A DNA stretch of 64,000 nt from Chamaecrista fasciculata (lineage: Eukaryota > Streptophyta > Magnoliopsida > Fabales > Fabaceae), in assembly GCA_003254925.1 (NCBI GenBank), contig QANZ01002004.1, forward strand, positions 160,150-224,149. Reading direction: 5' to 3'. Shown one piece after another: positions 48,701 to 60,230 of this stretch (within the stretch, counting starts at the first letter, position 1; each line of letters starts with the position of its first letter). The notes below the pieces were generated by a model, which had not been told where the DNA came from, made no database searches, and worked only from the letters and a program-made list of their open reading frames with translations. Both the position numbers and the translations under genes were made by a program.

Positions 48701-51700
48701 CTTGACCCAAATTGTCATATTGGTAAGTAGAACATATAATTCTACCCTGTTGGGAGAAGAAAAGTCAAATAATCTCTTGTTACAAGATTAGTGAGATCCA
48801 TGGATATCTTGTGGTTCTTTATCTTTATTTTGAAAGAAGAAGAATAATAAAATAGTCTGTTACTTGTATGGTTGTTCCTGCACATAGTATGTTAATAAAT
48901 TCTTTCATGCAACTTGTGACATTTACTTTTCCTTGTGCGGTATGCCAATGCTGTGTAGGTTCAAGATCCAGAGTTAACTGGTTTTAGTCATTTGCTGGTG
49001 GATGAAATCCATGAAAGGGGCATGAATGAAGACTTCTTAATTATAATTTTGCGTGACCTTCTGCCTCGCCGTCCAGATTTGCGCCTCATTCTAATGAGTG
49101 CCACCATTAATGCTGACTTATTTTCTAAATACTTTGCCAACGCCCCAACAATGCACATACCGGTATTGCATATATTATTTAGGCTTTGTGCTATAACATT
49201 ATCTTTCTTTTAATGCATATTTGGTAATCGTATTTGTGTACTATATGCCAGGGGTTTACTTTCCCTGTGGCAGAGCACTTCCTAGAAGATTTATTGGAGA
49301 AAAGTCGATATAGCATTACATCAGATAGTGACAATTTTGAGGGGAATTCAAGGAGAAGAAGGAAACAGCAAGATTCTAAGAAGGACCCTTTGACTGAATT
49401 GTTTGAGGCATGTATATTTGACCTATCATTGATCATACTCAGTCCATGTGATGTACAAAGATGCCTTGAACTTTCTTGACTTTTCGAATTGCATGTATGT
49501 CAGATTGAGACTCAAGTGTCATGTCTTTACTGTCTTTGTTTTAATAGAGGGAGGCCGGGGTATGTAGAATCTTAGGTACACTGGGTCTGTAGTCTTTGTG
49601 TGATATGACCTATGGCTATAAACTCACTAAATATATTTAATTTCCTACTTGAAACATGTACCTTGCAAAACAAAGTCGCAAAGTGATTGTTTGAATAAGA
49701 GTGGATCAAGAGTTCCACAATGATTAGGTTTGATAGGGTCTGGAGGATCAGGTAGTAACTAGTAACTACATAAGAAGAAGACAGTGTTAAATTTCTGTTG
49801 TTGACATCCTCAAGGAATGTTCTATTTTTTTTATTGTGTTGACATTATCAAGGGATAAAATTTGGATGAAATATCTAGTTTTAGTTTTTTACATGGACAA
49901 CTAATTTGGTGGGCCGGTGAAATCTGTGTTGGCAGTTTGACCGTGGGGGTGGTAAATTGAAACAATTATTGCTTGGTGTTAGTTGGATTTTATCAATCAC
50001 CATCTTAAATGGCTCTAGGTGTTGGGATGTACGATAAAAAATTGAGCTTCTGCTTGGTTTGGTACAAAGTTCCTACTTGTATGGAAAAGACGGTGCTTTT
50101 AGGTTTGATACAAAATTTGGATTGGAGAGGAGTTTCCTTTGGAGAGATGAATCTAATATCTGTTTCTTTCCTTTGTACTGTAATGCTTCTGTTTCTTGTC
50201 TATTAACTTCTTATTTTTTATTTTTTGATGATATTTCTAGACTTTTGTTGAGCAATATTTTCTTTAGGATTTTCTTGTAAACTAACTACAAGCCAAGTTC
50301 TGTTTCTTTCTGGAAGATTCTTCCTGTATGCTGCTAACTATTGTTGTACATATTGTGTTTTGTGTGTTTCAATTTACATAGTAATTGTATGTATGTGTAT
50401 AATGCTTTCAATTATTTGTTTGCAGGACATTGATATAGATAATCATTATAAAAATTACAGTTCACATGTGAGAAAGTCTCTTGAAGCTTGGTCTACCTCA
50501 AAGATAGATTTGGGTTTGGTATGTACTCTATTAATTTTTTTTTTTTTGGCAGTGAATCTGAAGTTTATTTATTATATATATTAGCTGTTGGGCCTTATTT
50601 CAGTATGTCGGCACAAAGAGCTAAGTAGGAAAATAAGTAGTTCAAGAAATAACAACAGTTTAATTTATTTTTCTTTAGCTGAGACAAGAATAGGCCACTT
50701 GATTATCCTCTTTTTAGATGAATTACAGACTCCAAGTTCTCAGCTGCAACTGTTTTTTTTCCTTAAACTGTGTTGCTTAATCTTCTTGGAGCTTTATGCT
50801 TTTGGTCAAAATGTCATCAGTAAGTATTGATGATTCATTTTCTCATGGTAGCTCAAATCCCCTCTTATATTCCATTTTGTTATGATGTTTTAGGTTGAGG
50901 CAACAATTGAATATATTTGCCGAAATGAAGGTGATGGAGCAATTCTTGTATTTTTAACTGGCTGGGATGATATTTCCAAACTATTCGACAAACTTAAAGG
51001 AAATAACTTCCTTGGAGATCTTACCAAGTTTCTGATCCTCCCTCTGCATGGTTCAATGCCTACCATCAACCAACGTGAAATATTTGATCGCCCTCCCCCT
51101 ACCAAGAGGTAAGCTTTTTTCGGTTTTCAGTTGGAATTAAAAATCTGAAAAATCACCACATTTAGTCAATTAGTATATGACCCTAGATTAATTGGTTCAA
51201 ACAGGTGAGTGGTGCTATTTGGATGGCACTTTAGATGAGACCCCTTGTTACTTTGTTTCAATATTGTTGCCTTTCATGGCCACATGCCCACATCTTGTAT
51301 GATCATCCAAATTGAAGTTATTTGTTTATTATGTTTGGCATGGTACTTCTGGAGTTCTATAAAAGTAACATTGTGCCCATTTTCCAAGTGGTGTTGCTGT
51401 ACATTGACCATATTATTATGTTCTAATTTATGCTGTTTGGATTAGATGTTTGGTAAACGGGACTGTTTTGCTGTCATATTTGGCTTATTTTCTTGTCACT
51501 TTAGCATTTGGATTTTGATTTATGTTATTCTTCTATTGTAGAAAAATTGTGCTGGCTACAAATATTGCTGAGAGTAGCATCACCATTGATGATGTAGTGT
51601 TTGTCATAGATTGTGGAAAAGCAAAAGAGACTAGTTATGATGCTCTAAACAAGCTTGCCTGTCTCTTACCATCATGGATTTCAAAGGCTTCAGCTCATCA

Positions 51701-53783
51701 GGTAGCAAGGTTTAGAATTGCATTTTAACGACACTAGGGTGTTTTTTTTTTTGCTTTGGGGAACATGTGACTCTTTCAAAGCTGACCAGCCAAGCAAGCT
51801 GATATTGCTGAATTTGTTAGTCTATGTTTTTTTCTTTTACTGTTTTTACAAGTCCTGAACGATTTAGTCCTTAAACTATTGAAGTTTCACTTTTGTTTGG
51901 CCGATTTAGTTTTAATTTTAAATCTTCCAAACTTGTTTTCAAATCTTTCGATCCAGTTGCATCTGTTTTCTAAGTTGTTTATTTTTCTAAAACTCTAGGC
52001 ACTATTTCTAAATCTATGATTTCAGAAACATTACAACTCTTTTGAAAACTTACTTTATTCAATGTCTATCTTCTTTCTTCTTTACGAATTACTTCTATTA
52101 CTAATGGGTAAGACTATTACAGAGACGAGGACGTGCTGGTCGGGTACAGCCTGGAGTTTGTTTTAGGCTGTATCCAAAAGTGATCCATGATGCAATGCTT
52201 GAGTACCAGTTACCTGAAATACTCCGAACACCATTGCAAGAGCTGTGCCTGCATATCAAAAGTTTGCAGCTTGGAACAGTGGGATCATTTTTAGCGAAAG
52301 CACTTCAACCACCTGATCCTTTGGCAGTTGAGAATGCTATTGAACTTTTAAAAACAATTGGGGCATTAGATGATAAGGAGGATCTCACACCACTGGGTAT
52401 GTTATGTTGGGATATTTTTGTGTCCGATGTTTGTTGAGTATGGGCTTTAAATTTCTGACAAAAATTTCATGTATCAGGTCGGCATCTTTGCACCATACCC
52501 TTGGACCCAAATATAGGGAAGATGCTTCTAATGGGTTCCATCTTTCAATGCCTCAATCCAGCCTTGACTATTGCTGCTGCTCTTGCACATCGTGACCCAT
52601 TTGTCTTGCCAATAAGTAGAAAAGAGGAAGCTGATGAAGCAAAGAGATCCTTTGCTGGTGATTCTTGCAGGTTAGTTATTAAGCCAGGCATAGCAGTCCT
52701 TTCCAATAGTGTTCTACTAAATAGACCATGCTTGTCTTGTCTACTTGAATTCTGAATGTACTTTTGATTCAGTGATCATATAGCTCTTTTGAAAGCATTT
52801 GAAGAGTGGAAGGCTGCAAAACGTAGAGGGAATGACAGGCAATTCTGTTGGGATAATTTTCTGTCTGGAGTAACCTTGCAGATGATGGATGATATGAGAA
52901 TGCAGTTTCTCACCTTATTATCTGACATTGGATTTGTTGACAAGTCCAGGGGTCCTGAGGTCAGCTCTTGGTCACGATTTATTAATTGAAATATCCTTTC
53001 CATTATCTGCCTCCAAGTTGTTTCTCTTTTGAGCACGTAATAAATTTCCTGTCGACTCATTTCGTCCTTTATGGCATTGGTGTTTCTGCCATTTTCCATT
53101 GACATCCAAAATTAAACAACTAGTTATATTGTTTATGTAGGCTTACAACCAGTACAGCCATGATTTGGAGGTCGTTTGTGCAATTCTTTGTGCTGGGCTC
53201 TACCCTAATGTTGTGCAGTGCAAAAGAAGAGGAAAACGCACAGCTTTCTACACAAAAGAAGTTGGCAAAGTTGAAATCCATCCTGCATCTGTCAATGCAG
53301 GGGTTCATCTCTTCCCTCTGCCCTACATGGTGTATAGTGAAAAGGTTAAAACTACCAGCATCTATGTTAGGGACTCCACAAACATATCTGATTATGCTCT
53401 GCTTCTGTTTGGTGGCAATCTCATCCCCAGTAAAAGCGGTGAGGGCATTGAAATGCTTGGTGGTTACCTTCATTTCTCCGCTTCCAAGAGTGTCCTTGAC
53501 TTAATAACGGTAATTTCGCTCGCTTTTCCCTGTAACATCTGATTCTTTCTTCGTCTCTTTCGAATTCCCTCCCCCACAACAACTTGAAGTCTTTGCTTGA
53601 GTCATGATGATTGATGACCTAAATAAATAAATCTAATGGTAATGAGATTTGCAGAAATTGCGTGGGGAGCTTGACAAGCTTCTAAACAGAAAGATTGAAG
53701 AACCAGGACTTGACATTTCTTTAGAAGGAAAGGGAGTAGTTGCCGCTGCCGTTGAGTTACTGCACAGTCAAAATACTAGATAA
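45701..53783 (+). CDS. DExH1: DExH-box ATP-dependent RNA helicase, DExH1 / DHX36-like
   Basis: Sixteen exons give 994 aa: 45701-45874, 46223-46368, 46884-46983, 47074-47286, 47417-47512, 48267-48542, 48959-49162, 49252-49407, 50426-50518, 50894-51108, 51542-51701, 52123-52396, 52478-52670, 52773-52959, 53141-53509, 53655-53783. An RGG-rich N terminus (10-40) is followed by the helicase core: GETGCGKT (249-256), DEIH (350-353), SAT (382-384), TNIAESSIT (564-572) and QRRGRAGR (611-618). HA2 and OB-fold regions follow. It matches recalled Arabidopsis DExH1 almost end to end. It should unwind RNA or RNP structures with ATP. The start at 45701 ([10 protein letters not shown]) fits the family, but an in-frame ATG at 45599 would add 34 residues. 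The intron after exon 8 uses a GC donor. Confidence 0.95.
49408..50425 (+). other. GC-AG intron of DExH1
   Basis: Exon 8 ends TTGTTTGAG and the intron starts GCATGT. Using the next GT (49411 onward) would shift the frame into a stop. With the GC donor the product reads [15 protein letters not shown], as in recalled homologues. The acceptor is TTTGCAG at 50425. The intron is about 1 kb and contains no recognised element. Confidence 0.75.
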
Positions 53784-56056
53784 CCTTCATTATTAATATT
53801 ACACCCAGGATGTTACTTGGAGGTTGGCACTATATTTAACTATTCGAAGAATGTAATATGTAATTTTGCGGCCACAAACTTTTTTCTACTTCAGAAACAA
53901 TTGAGAAGATGCCTAGTGTAGTTTACCTAAAATCAGTATAAGCTGTAACTTCTAAAACCAAGTCTATTAATTAAAAATATATGCATTACAATTTTTAACT
54001 ATCCTTTTTTGTTGAAAATTTGCATCTTAACATTCAATAACAAATAGGCAAATAGGGCGTTTTAAATTGTATGGGAGGATAGAGTCTTTTTTTGTTTACA
54101 AAATATAAATGTAAAGAGGAATATGTTTATATTCAATTTAAAACTAAAATGAAAAAAATTGTCAACATTTAGGATATAAATCTTTTAAAACATAAAAGAC
54201 CAAAATAAAAATGATCCTTTGACATATATATATATATATATATATATATAGTTTTCTCAGTAAAAAAACCTGAGTCTTCTGCTGGGTGCCAGAGGGGGTG
54301 GCTAACTGAAAGTAGTGCAAGCAAAAGAGAGGACAAAAAAAATTGAAGAATGGGCCAGAGCGATTGATCATTATTGAAGAACATGGAAGATTAATCAATT
54401 ATCTAATCCTGGAGATAAAATTAAAACAAAGTAAATCGGTTTCTGCAGTATAGTGTTGCATTTTGCATACGTACTATACTGATATTTCGGAGTGTGATCG
54501 ATATAGTTACCTTATAATATGCATATTAGTCGAAAGTAGATCATGTGACGCGTGACTGAAGTATACTTCACCATGAAGTGATTTCAGAAGATTTGGAAAT
54601 ACTTGCCAATTCCTCCTTACAAAACTCTCATGAACACGATCACTCTTTGTTAACTTTCTATAAAATTGACAAGTACTAGCTGTTTGTTGCGTGGAAATCT
54701 TAAATTTTCGTAAAATATATAGAACTTCCAGGTAAGAAAGTATATATGAGTAATTTAATTTCTTTCTTGTACATCTACTTAAACAAGGATTTTTAGAATA
54801 ATTTGCTTGGAGGGCCTCTTGGAATCATGTAATTTTCAATCTCAGGCATTATTATCTATTAATTTACTTTGTAGAAACAGTTAATTTGGAGCTTAATAAG
54901 TATGTTATAGGGACAAGGGTCGGGGTGAGTGTGGGTTGCTTGAGCTTGCTGATTTTGCCGTAATTATGGAGACAGCAACATCCCAGGAATATATTGATCA
55001 AAATCTGGGATTAACATGATCCGAGATGCCCATGATCCGAGAAATTAATACGAGTCAACGATGCTAATTAAGTTTATCATATTCGTGACAGAGACATTAA
55101 TTCTTTTATGAAATATTGTTTGCCTTTCCATATGCATGTGCCTCTTCCTTGTACTAATGACCCACACGTACGGCTGGTGTGATTCAACAATCTAATTAAG
55201 TGAAGCAAAAGTATAGAACTCAAACAGTTAAAAGTACGTCAATGTCAGGGTGAAAATATTAAACTTAGCAGTTAATTAATAGGGGTAATTAATTAAAAGT
55301 TAAAACCCTAAAAGTGAATAGGAGTTCAATGATTAGGAGCCCATTACAGTACAAACGGAGCATGAGATTCGTGCTTCTCAATTAATTAATAAAGTCAGAA
55401 ATTCTTGATGAACGAGTGAGAACTGAGAACATACACTGTATATTTTAGTTACTTTATATATATATATATATATATGATATGATTACCAGTGTTGCAATAA
55501 ATATATGCGCATGGTGTGTAGTAAAAGTTTCTTAGGAATGAATGAATGAGTGGGTAATAGCTGGGAGAGTCTATACTCTATACTTGCAAGTTGATATATA
55601 TATATATAGATAACATCACAAAATTCAAGGAATATAATCATATTTATAGAAAGTGAGAGAGAGAATATATATATAAGAGGGTGGTTTAACTATAATTTGA
55701 GATGTACGCTAGCCTTTGTGGGAATGTGAGATGATCGAGGATTCGGTAATATATGTAGATTGTCTGAAACAAACCTGAATGATGGTACTATTCCAAGGAC
55801 ATTGCTTCCCCTAAAAGGCTATTAACCCCTCATCTCCACCAATATCATCATGCCACGCAATGCAAACACCGATCGACACCATGTGATTAGCCTACGGAAC
55901 TGTGACACACTTCCCCCACTACAATTATCTTACGTACCCCATGCATCCTCATGTGCATGCCTCCTTACTCCTCCTTCCTTCAGATATACTTCATATAAAC
56001 ATTTCCAAGATATCCCAAATTACACATACACATATATATAGGTACACTCATCAATC
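53784..56056. other. Spacer between DExH1 and the Dof gene
   Basis: The DExH1 3' UTR lies at the left and the Dof promoter at the right. (TA)n tracts lie at 54224-54250 and 55455-55475. No gene or mobile element was recognised between them. Confidence 0.5.
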
Positions 56057-56085
56057 ATGTGCATTCATTCAGAATGAAGAATTGA
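56057..56085 (+). promoter_or_regulatory. Two overlapping short uORFs before the Dof start
   Basis: ATG 56057 opens MCIHSE and stops at TGA 56075-56077. Overlapping it, ATG 56074 opens MKN and stops at TGA 56083-56085, two bases before the main ATG at 56088. Such tight uORFs can lower translation of the main frame. Whether the transcript starts upstream of them is not shown. Confidence 0.5.
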
Positions 56086-56087
56086 AG

Positions 56088-57110
56088 ATGATGGAGAGAA
56101 GTTGGAAGAAGTGTAATAATATAGAGATATCACCAGGGTGTCCAAGGTGTGGGTCGTGCAACACCAAGTTCTGCTATTACAATAACTATAGCTTAACTCA
56201 ACCTCGCTATTTTTGCAAGTCTTGTAGAAGGTACTGGACCAAAGGAGGCTCCCTACGCAACGTCCCTCTAGGAGGTGGCTGCCGCAAAAACAGACGCCTT
56301 ATTGCTAATAAGTCTACTACTACTTCTTCTACTTTTAGATCATCCTCCAATATTATTAATAATGTTGAACGCCCTTCTCTCCTAAATCATATTACTAGTA
56401 CCGATGATCCCACATCTCAATCTCCTGATGCTACTGCTCCTCCTCCTCCTCCACATATTGATATTGCGTTAGTTTATGCAAATTTTCTCAATAATCCAAA
56501 TCCAGATTCTAGGGATAAGGCTCATCATCAGGCGGCACATCATGATGATGAAAATCATGATGAATCAGTAGTCATGCAAAAACCACCACTTTTTAATCCT
56601 TCTCTGGAGTATAATAAATATAACAACGTATGCAACACACCACAAGAAGCTGGTCTTACTGGGTACTTGTTGAGTAATCATCTTCATCATCATGATGGTA
56701 ATACACAATTATCTCATTTCCATGATGTTGATTTGGCGGGAGAGTGTGGGATATTCAACTGCATGGTGCAGCAAGGTCATAGAATAATAACTAGCAGCAG
56801 TCATGATCATCATCAGGAAAACCCTATCATCAATTTTGAGGTGGCAATGCCACTGTCACTGCCTACATTACCAATACCACCACCAGCTCGTGATCAAGAG
56901 GAAGCCTCACGTGATATCGATGGTGATCATCATCATCATCATCATATGATGTGGTCCCAATGTCATAATAATGAGATGATGATGATGATGATGGCAAATA
57001 ACCATGGCTTGCAAGCGCCACCATCATCAGTTCTTGGAATTCAACATCATGATGATGATCATGCCGACTTTATAATTCCTAATTGGGCCGAGGCCCTTCC
57101 ACTTCCATGA
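56088..57110 (+). CDS. Dof-type zinc-finger transcription factor
   Basis: An intronless frame encodes 340 aa from ATG 56088 (MMERSWKK). The open frame continues upstream to 55902, but that part is low in complexity and unlike the family. The Dof domain covers residues 16-70. The zinc ligands are C18, C21, C43 and C46 (CX2C-X21-CX2C), followed by [24 protein letters not shown]. The rest is low in complexity: Ser/Thr, Pro and Asn tracts, a His run at about 285-290 and a Met run at about 303-308 from (CAT)n, (GAT)n and (ATG)n codons. It ends NWAEALPLP. Dof proteins bind AAAG motifs in plant promoters. It resembles the DOF1.2/DOF3.5-type members in the [14 protein letters not shown] region, but the exact orthologue is uncertain. 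Confidence 0.93.
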   Translation: MMERSWKKCNNIEISPGCPRCGSCNTKFCYYNNYSLTQPRYFCKSCRRYWTKGGSLRNVPLGGGCRKNRRLIANKSTTTSSTFRSSSNIINNVERPSLLNHITSTDDPTSQSPDATAPPPPPHIDIALVYANFLNNPNPDSRDKAHHQAAHHDDENHDESVVMQKPPLFNPSLEYNKYNNVCNTPQEAGLTGYLLSNHLHHHDGNTQLSHFHDVDLAGECGIFNCMVQQGHRIITSSSHDHHQENPIINFEVAMPLSLPTLPIPPPARDQEEASRDIDGDHHHHHHMMWSQCHNNEMMMMMMANNHGLQAPPSSVLGIQHHDDDHADFIIPNWAEALPLP

Positions 57111-57458
57111 TGTGTTCAATTCTTAATTCCCAGCCTGATGCATGGATGATTATTTGCTTCTTCTGTATAGCTAGATATGGATATCCACATGCATTTATTA
57201 ATTAATATTAATAATGTTACTGAATAATCAAGTCCAGAATGGATCGACACACATGTATGCAGTACTCTCTGTGGTGTGTAATTATAATAACACTATTAAC
57301 TGTTATATAAATTTCACACTCTGGGGTTTCATATGTGATTTTGTAAGCTCATAATAAAAATATTTATATTTCGAGTTTGGAGATCTGCAAATAATTCACT
57401 TGCATTTCAAGTGCGTTGTAAATGTTTAAGTTATATATGAAACAGAAGATCCTTAGAG

Positions 57459-57460
<2 letters not shown>
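57111..57460. other. Dof 3' flank
   Basis: This is probably the 3' UTR, with AATAATAATG-like and AATAAAAATAT signals near 57200-57360. Nothing else was seen. Confidence 0.4.
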
Positions 57461-57489
<29 letters not shown>

Positions 57490-57525
57490 TGTATGTATGT
57501 ATGTATGTATGTATGTATGTATGTT
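57461..57525. repeat. (ATGT)n microsatellite
   Basis: About 16 ATGT units run uninterrupted and end three bases before the target-site duplication of the next transposon. It is likely variable in length between individuals. Confidence 0.9.
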
Positions 57526-57537
57526 AGTTAATTTTTA

Positions 57538-59073
57538 GGGTAAAATACAGGAAAGGTACCCGTGGTTTGGCCTAATCTCATTTTTATGACGTGTGGTTTC
57601 AAAAGTTGCACTTTAGGTACCTGTGTGTTTCGCCGTTAAAAAGCAGTACTTGTGTAACTTTCCATTAATTTTTGACGGAAAAAGCAGTACTTTGTGGTTT
57701 CAAAAGTTACATATTAGGTACCTGTGGTTTTGCTGAAGCTTGAACTACAGATTAGCTTCATATTTTGATTGTATTTTATTTATTTGTGTTACTCATGGAT
57801 GTTATTGTACTTATGTTGTTTATGACTATTGACAATCAATCTTAAATATATTTGGATGATTACTCATGTCATTTTATAGATGTTTGGATGTTTGGATTGT
57901 GCACACAGGTTATTGATTGTGGCACAAACTGTGGTCAGTTTGGTCATTTTCATGTTGTCAAAACAAAGAACCAAACTTCTTTGTCAACTACAACCAATCT
58001 CCATTTTTTGTGCTTGTTCACAACTCTTCCCCATCATTTTTTCACATTTTTTGACCCTTTTTCACAGCTTAATCTTTCCACATCTCCAGTAAACACATAA
58101 ACTTAACAAGATTTAAGAATAAGATTGAAAAACATAACCAAATTTCCATTAATAAAGGTAAGGCAAATAATTGTCATTTCTTACAAACTTCTATAAACAT
58201 AACCAAACACATAATCTAATTGCAGATACATTACTTTGCTAATAAGGCAAATAATTACCATTTCTTCCAACATTTGCTCCCCAAAGTACAAAGAGAGTAA
58301 TCAACAGAAAAAACACCCAAGATCCTAACAACATCTGAACTAAATTTTTCTGCCTCTTATTTGTCTTCATCATGCTTTCATTTGTCTTCAACTCCTTGAT
58401 TTCAGCTTCAAGCTTGGCAAATTTCTTTGAACCTTTTGTCCAAATTCACGGCCGCGTGGGCATGTTGGTTCATCAATCCAATCAAAAAAACCACATTGAT
58501 AAGGCTGCAAAGCATGAAATGGAACAAACCATTAACTTAACCAGAAATACAACAAACCACCAAATAACAAATTTCTACACACCTGATACTTCGGGCAAGT
58601 CCAAAATCGCCTTCCAAAAGAGCAAGGTTTCCAAGATGAACTCATGACTACATACTCACCACAACCACAACAAATCCTGCGACCACGAAATGAAGATGAT
58701 GAAGTTGAAGATGAATGTGCAGCAGTTGCCATGAAGTCGTCCAAGGAAATGGATGAAGAAAATGGAGAAAATAAAGACCGAAGAGTTGAGGATTTTAGAC
58801 TTGAAGCTGCGCAGATGAAGAGAATGGTTGAAGATGAAGAAAATGGATGGAAATGAAGGCTTATTAGGGTTTCAAATGGTTTAAAACGTCAAAGAGTTGC
58901 GCACGTGACTCTCACATGCGTTTTTTTTTTTTTCAAATTTAACGAAAAATTACACAAGTACTGCTTCTGTTTAACGGCGAAACACACAGGTACCTAATGT
59001 GCAACTTTTGAAATCACACGTCATAAAAGTGAGATTAGGCCAAACCACAGGTACCTTTCCTGTATATTTTACC
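57538..59073. mobile_element. Mutator-like element carrying a GRF zinc-finger gene
   Basis: The element is 1536 bp with inverted repeats of about 145 bp. The left begins GGGTAAAATACAGGAAAGGT and the right ends CCTTTCCTGTATATTTTACC. It is flanked by the perfect 10-bp direct repeat TTAATTTTTA (57528-57537 and 59074-59083). The inner part of each repeat again contains words such as TTTCAAAAGTTGCA and GGTACCTGTG. No transposase is present. The cargo is a GRF-type zinc-finger gene on the minus strand, with one frameshift. Confidence 0.85.
58239..58732 (-). pseudogene. GRF-type zinc-finger protein gene inside the MULE, frameshifted
   Basis: Exon 1 (58732-58583) gives 50 aa with a Ser-rich start and CCGCGEYVV, then CSFGRRFWTCPKYQ. 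A 78-nt GT-AG intron follows. Exon 2 (from 58504) continues PYQCGFFDWIDEPTCPRGRE. This is the zf-GRF pattern CxCG...PGRRF..C....CGFF.W.DE. After GQKVQ the frame must change once to read KFAKLEAEIKELK, a coiled-coil segment, and then LLGSWVFFLLITLFVLWG, a C-terminal membrane helix, ending at TAG 58239-58241. Many plant genomes have such GRF plus TM proteins in transposon-like contexts. The frameshift could also mark an unrecognised splice, so function is unlikely but not excluded. Confidence 0.7.
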
Positions 59074-59083
59074 TTAATTTTTA

Positions 59084-59467
59084 TCCGCCAGCTAGGATCT
59101 TAAAATTCCATGCATGCATGACTCAGAGCAGCCGGAAGCCGTACAGACCACATGTAATTTGTGAATTGTGGCGGTGGTTTCATAACTCAGGAACATTTTG
59201 TGTCATTTACTTTTTTTTTGAATATTAGACAACTTTCTCATCGCAATTTTTTTTCGGTGAGGAAAAATGAAAACTCTCCTCGCAATTGGCTGTATCAACA
59301 ATATTATTAATAGCAGGAGAATATCATTAATTATCTATAATTAATTAAAATTTAAAATATGGTCAAACTATAGCTTAATATATATATATATATTACCAAA
59401 CGTTTTATTTCTTTCAGTATATTGCTTCCTAATTTGAAAAAATATAGAGCATGCACTGCTAAACTCT
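59084..59467. other. Short spacer between MULE and LINE
   Basis: AT-rich with no recognised feature. If the LINE made a target-site duplication, its left copy should lie directly left of the poly-T run at about 59450-59467. Confidence 0.4.
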
Positions 59468-59553
59468 TCTTTTTTTTTTTTTTTTTCTGGAAACGAAATT
59501 TCATTAACACAGAAGACAGAAAGCAGAAACATATGAAGTATAATCCCAAGGGA

Positions 59554-60230
59554 CTATACAACTGTCCTAGAGTTACAGTTCATCGAAATTACATCAGAAG
59601 AATTGTCTGCAGAATTAGAAATATTACAACTTCTAGGAAATTGGAAATGCATAAAGTCATAAAGGCAGGAAAGGTAGATAAAACTGGGCATAGATGTAAA
59701 GATAGTCTTTGGGCAAGAAGAAGTTCTTCCCCAGTTTGCCAAGGAGTCAGCTGGTTGGTTGGCTTCACGGAAGATATGATGGACCGTGGCATCTTCAAAG
59801 TGTTGCAGGAAAGACCTGCAGTTGTGAACAAGGCAGAACAGATGATGATGAGATGAAAAATTCCTATCAGTAAGGAGTTTGACTGCTAGGAGAGAGTCCG
59901 TTTCAATAATAATATGGGTAATATTAAGATCTTTAGCCAGTTGCAATCCATGGAGAATGCTCCAAAGTTCGGCTTTTAAAATGTTTCCTGAGCCCAGAAA
60001 AACAGAGAAACCAGAGGTCCAGTTTCCAGTATGATCTCTAATGAGACCTCCTGCTCCTATTAGATTATCCTTTGCTGATCCATCACAGTTAAGTTTAAAA
60101 TAAGGAAAAACAGGTTTAGACCAATTAATAAAGGAAGTAGAAGATGGAGGAGAAGGAAGAGAGGAAGAAGAGAAAACGTAGTAAAACTCAACAGAATCAG
60201 CAAGAGAAGAATTAATAATCAGGGGGGGTT
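59554..60230 (-). pseudogene. LINE RNase H domain, cut off from ORF2 by a frameshift
   Basis: Downstream of the ORF2 stop another frame reads LIINSSLADSVEF, then an RNase H domain with FKLNCDGSA (first Asp), AELWSILHGL (Glu), IIIETDSLLAV (Asp) and REANQPADSLA. It ends at 59554. The frames join if the C run at 60222-60228 had eight instead of seven residues. So the domain belonged to ORF2 and is now separated by a one-base loss. A sequencing error in the homopolymer is also possible. Confidence 0.85.

Noticed and set aside
53160..53504. Alternative frames over the last large DExH1 exon
   Set aside because: The exon itself matches the helicase C-terminal region; the other frames are shadows.
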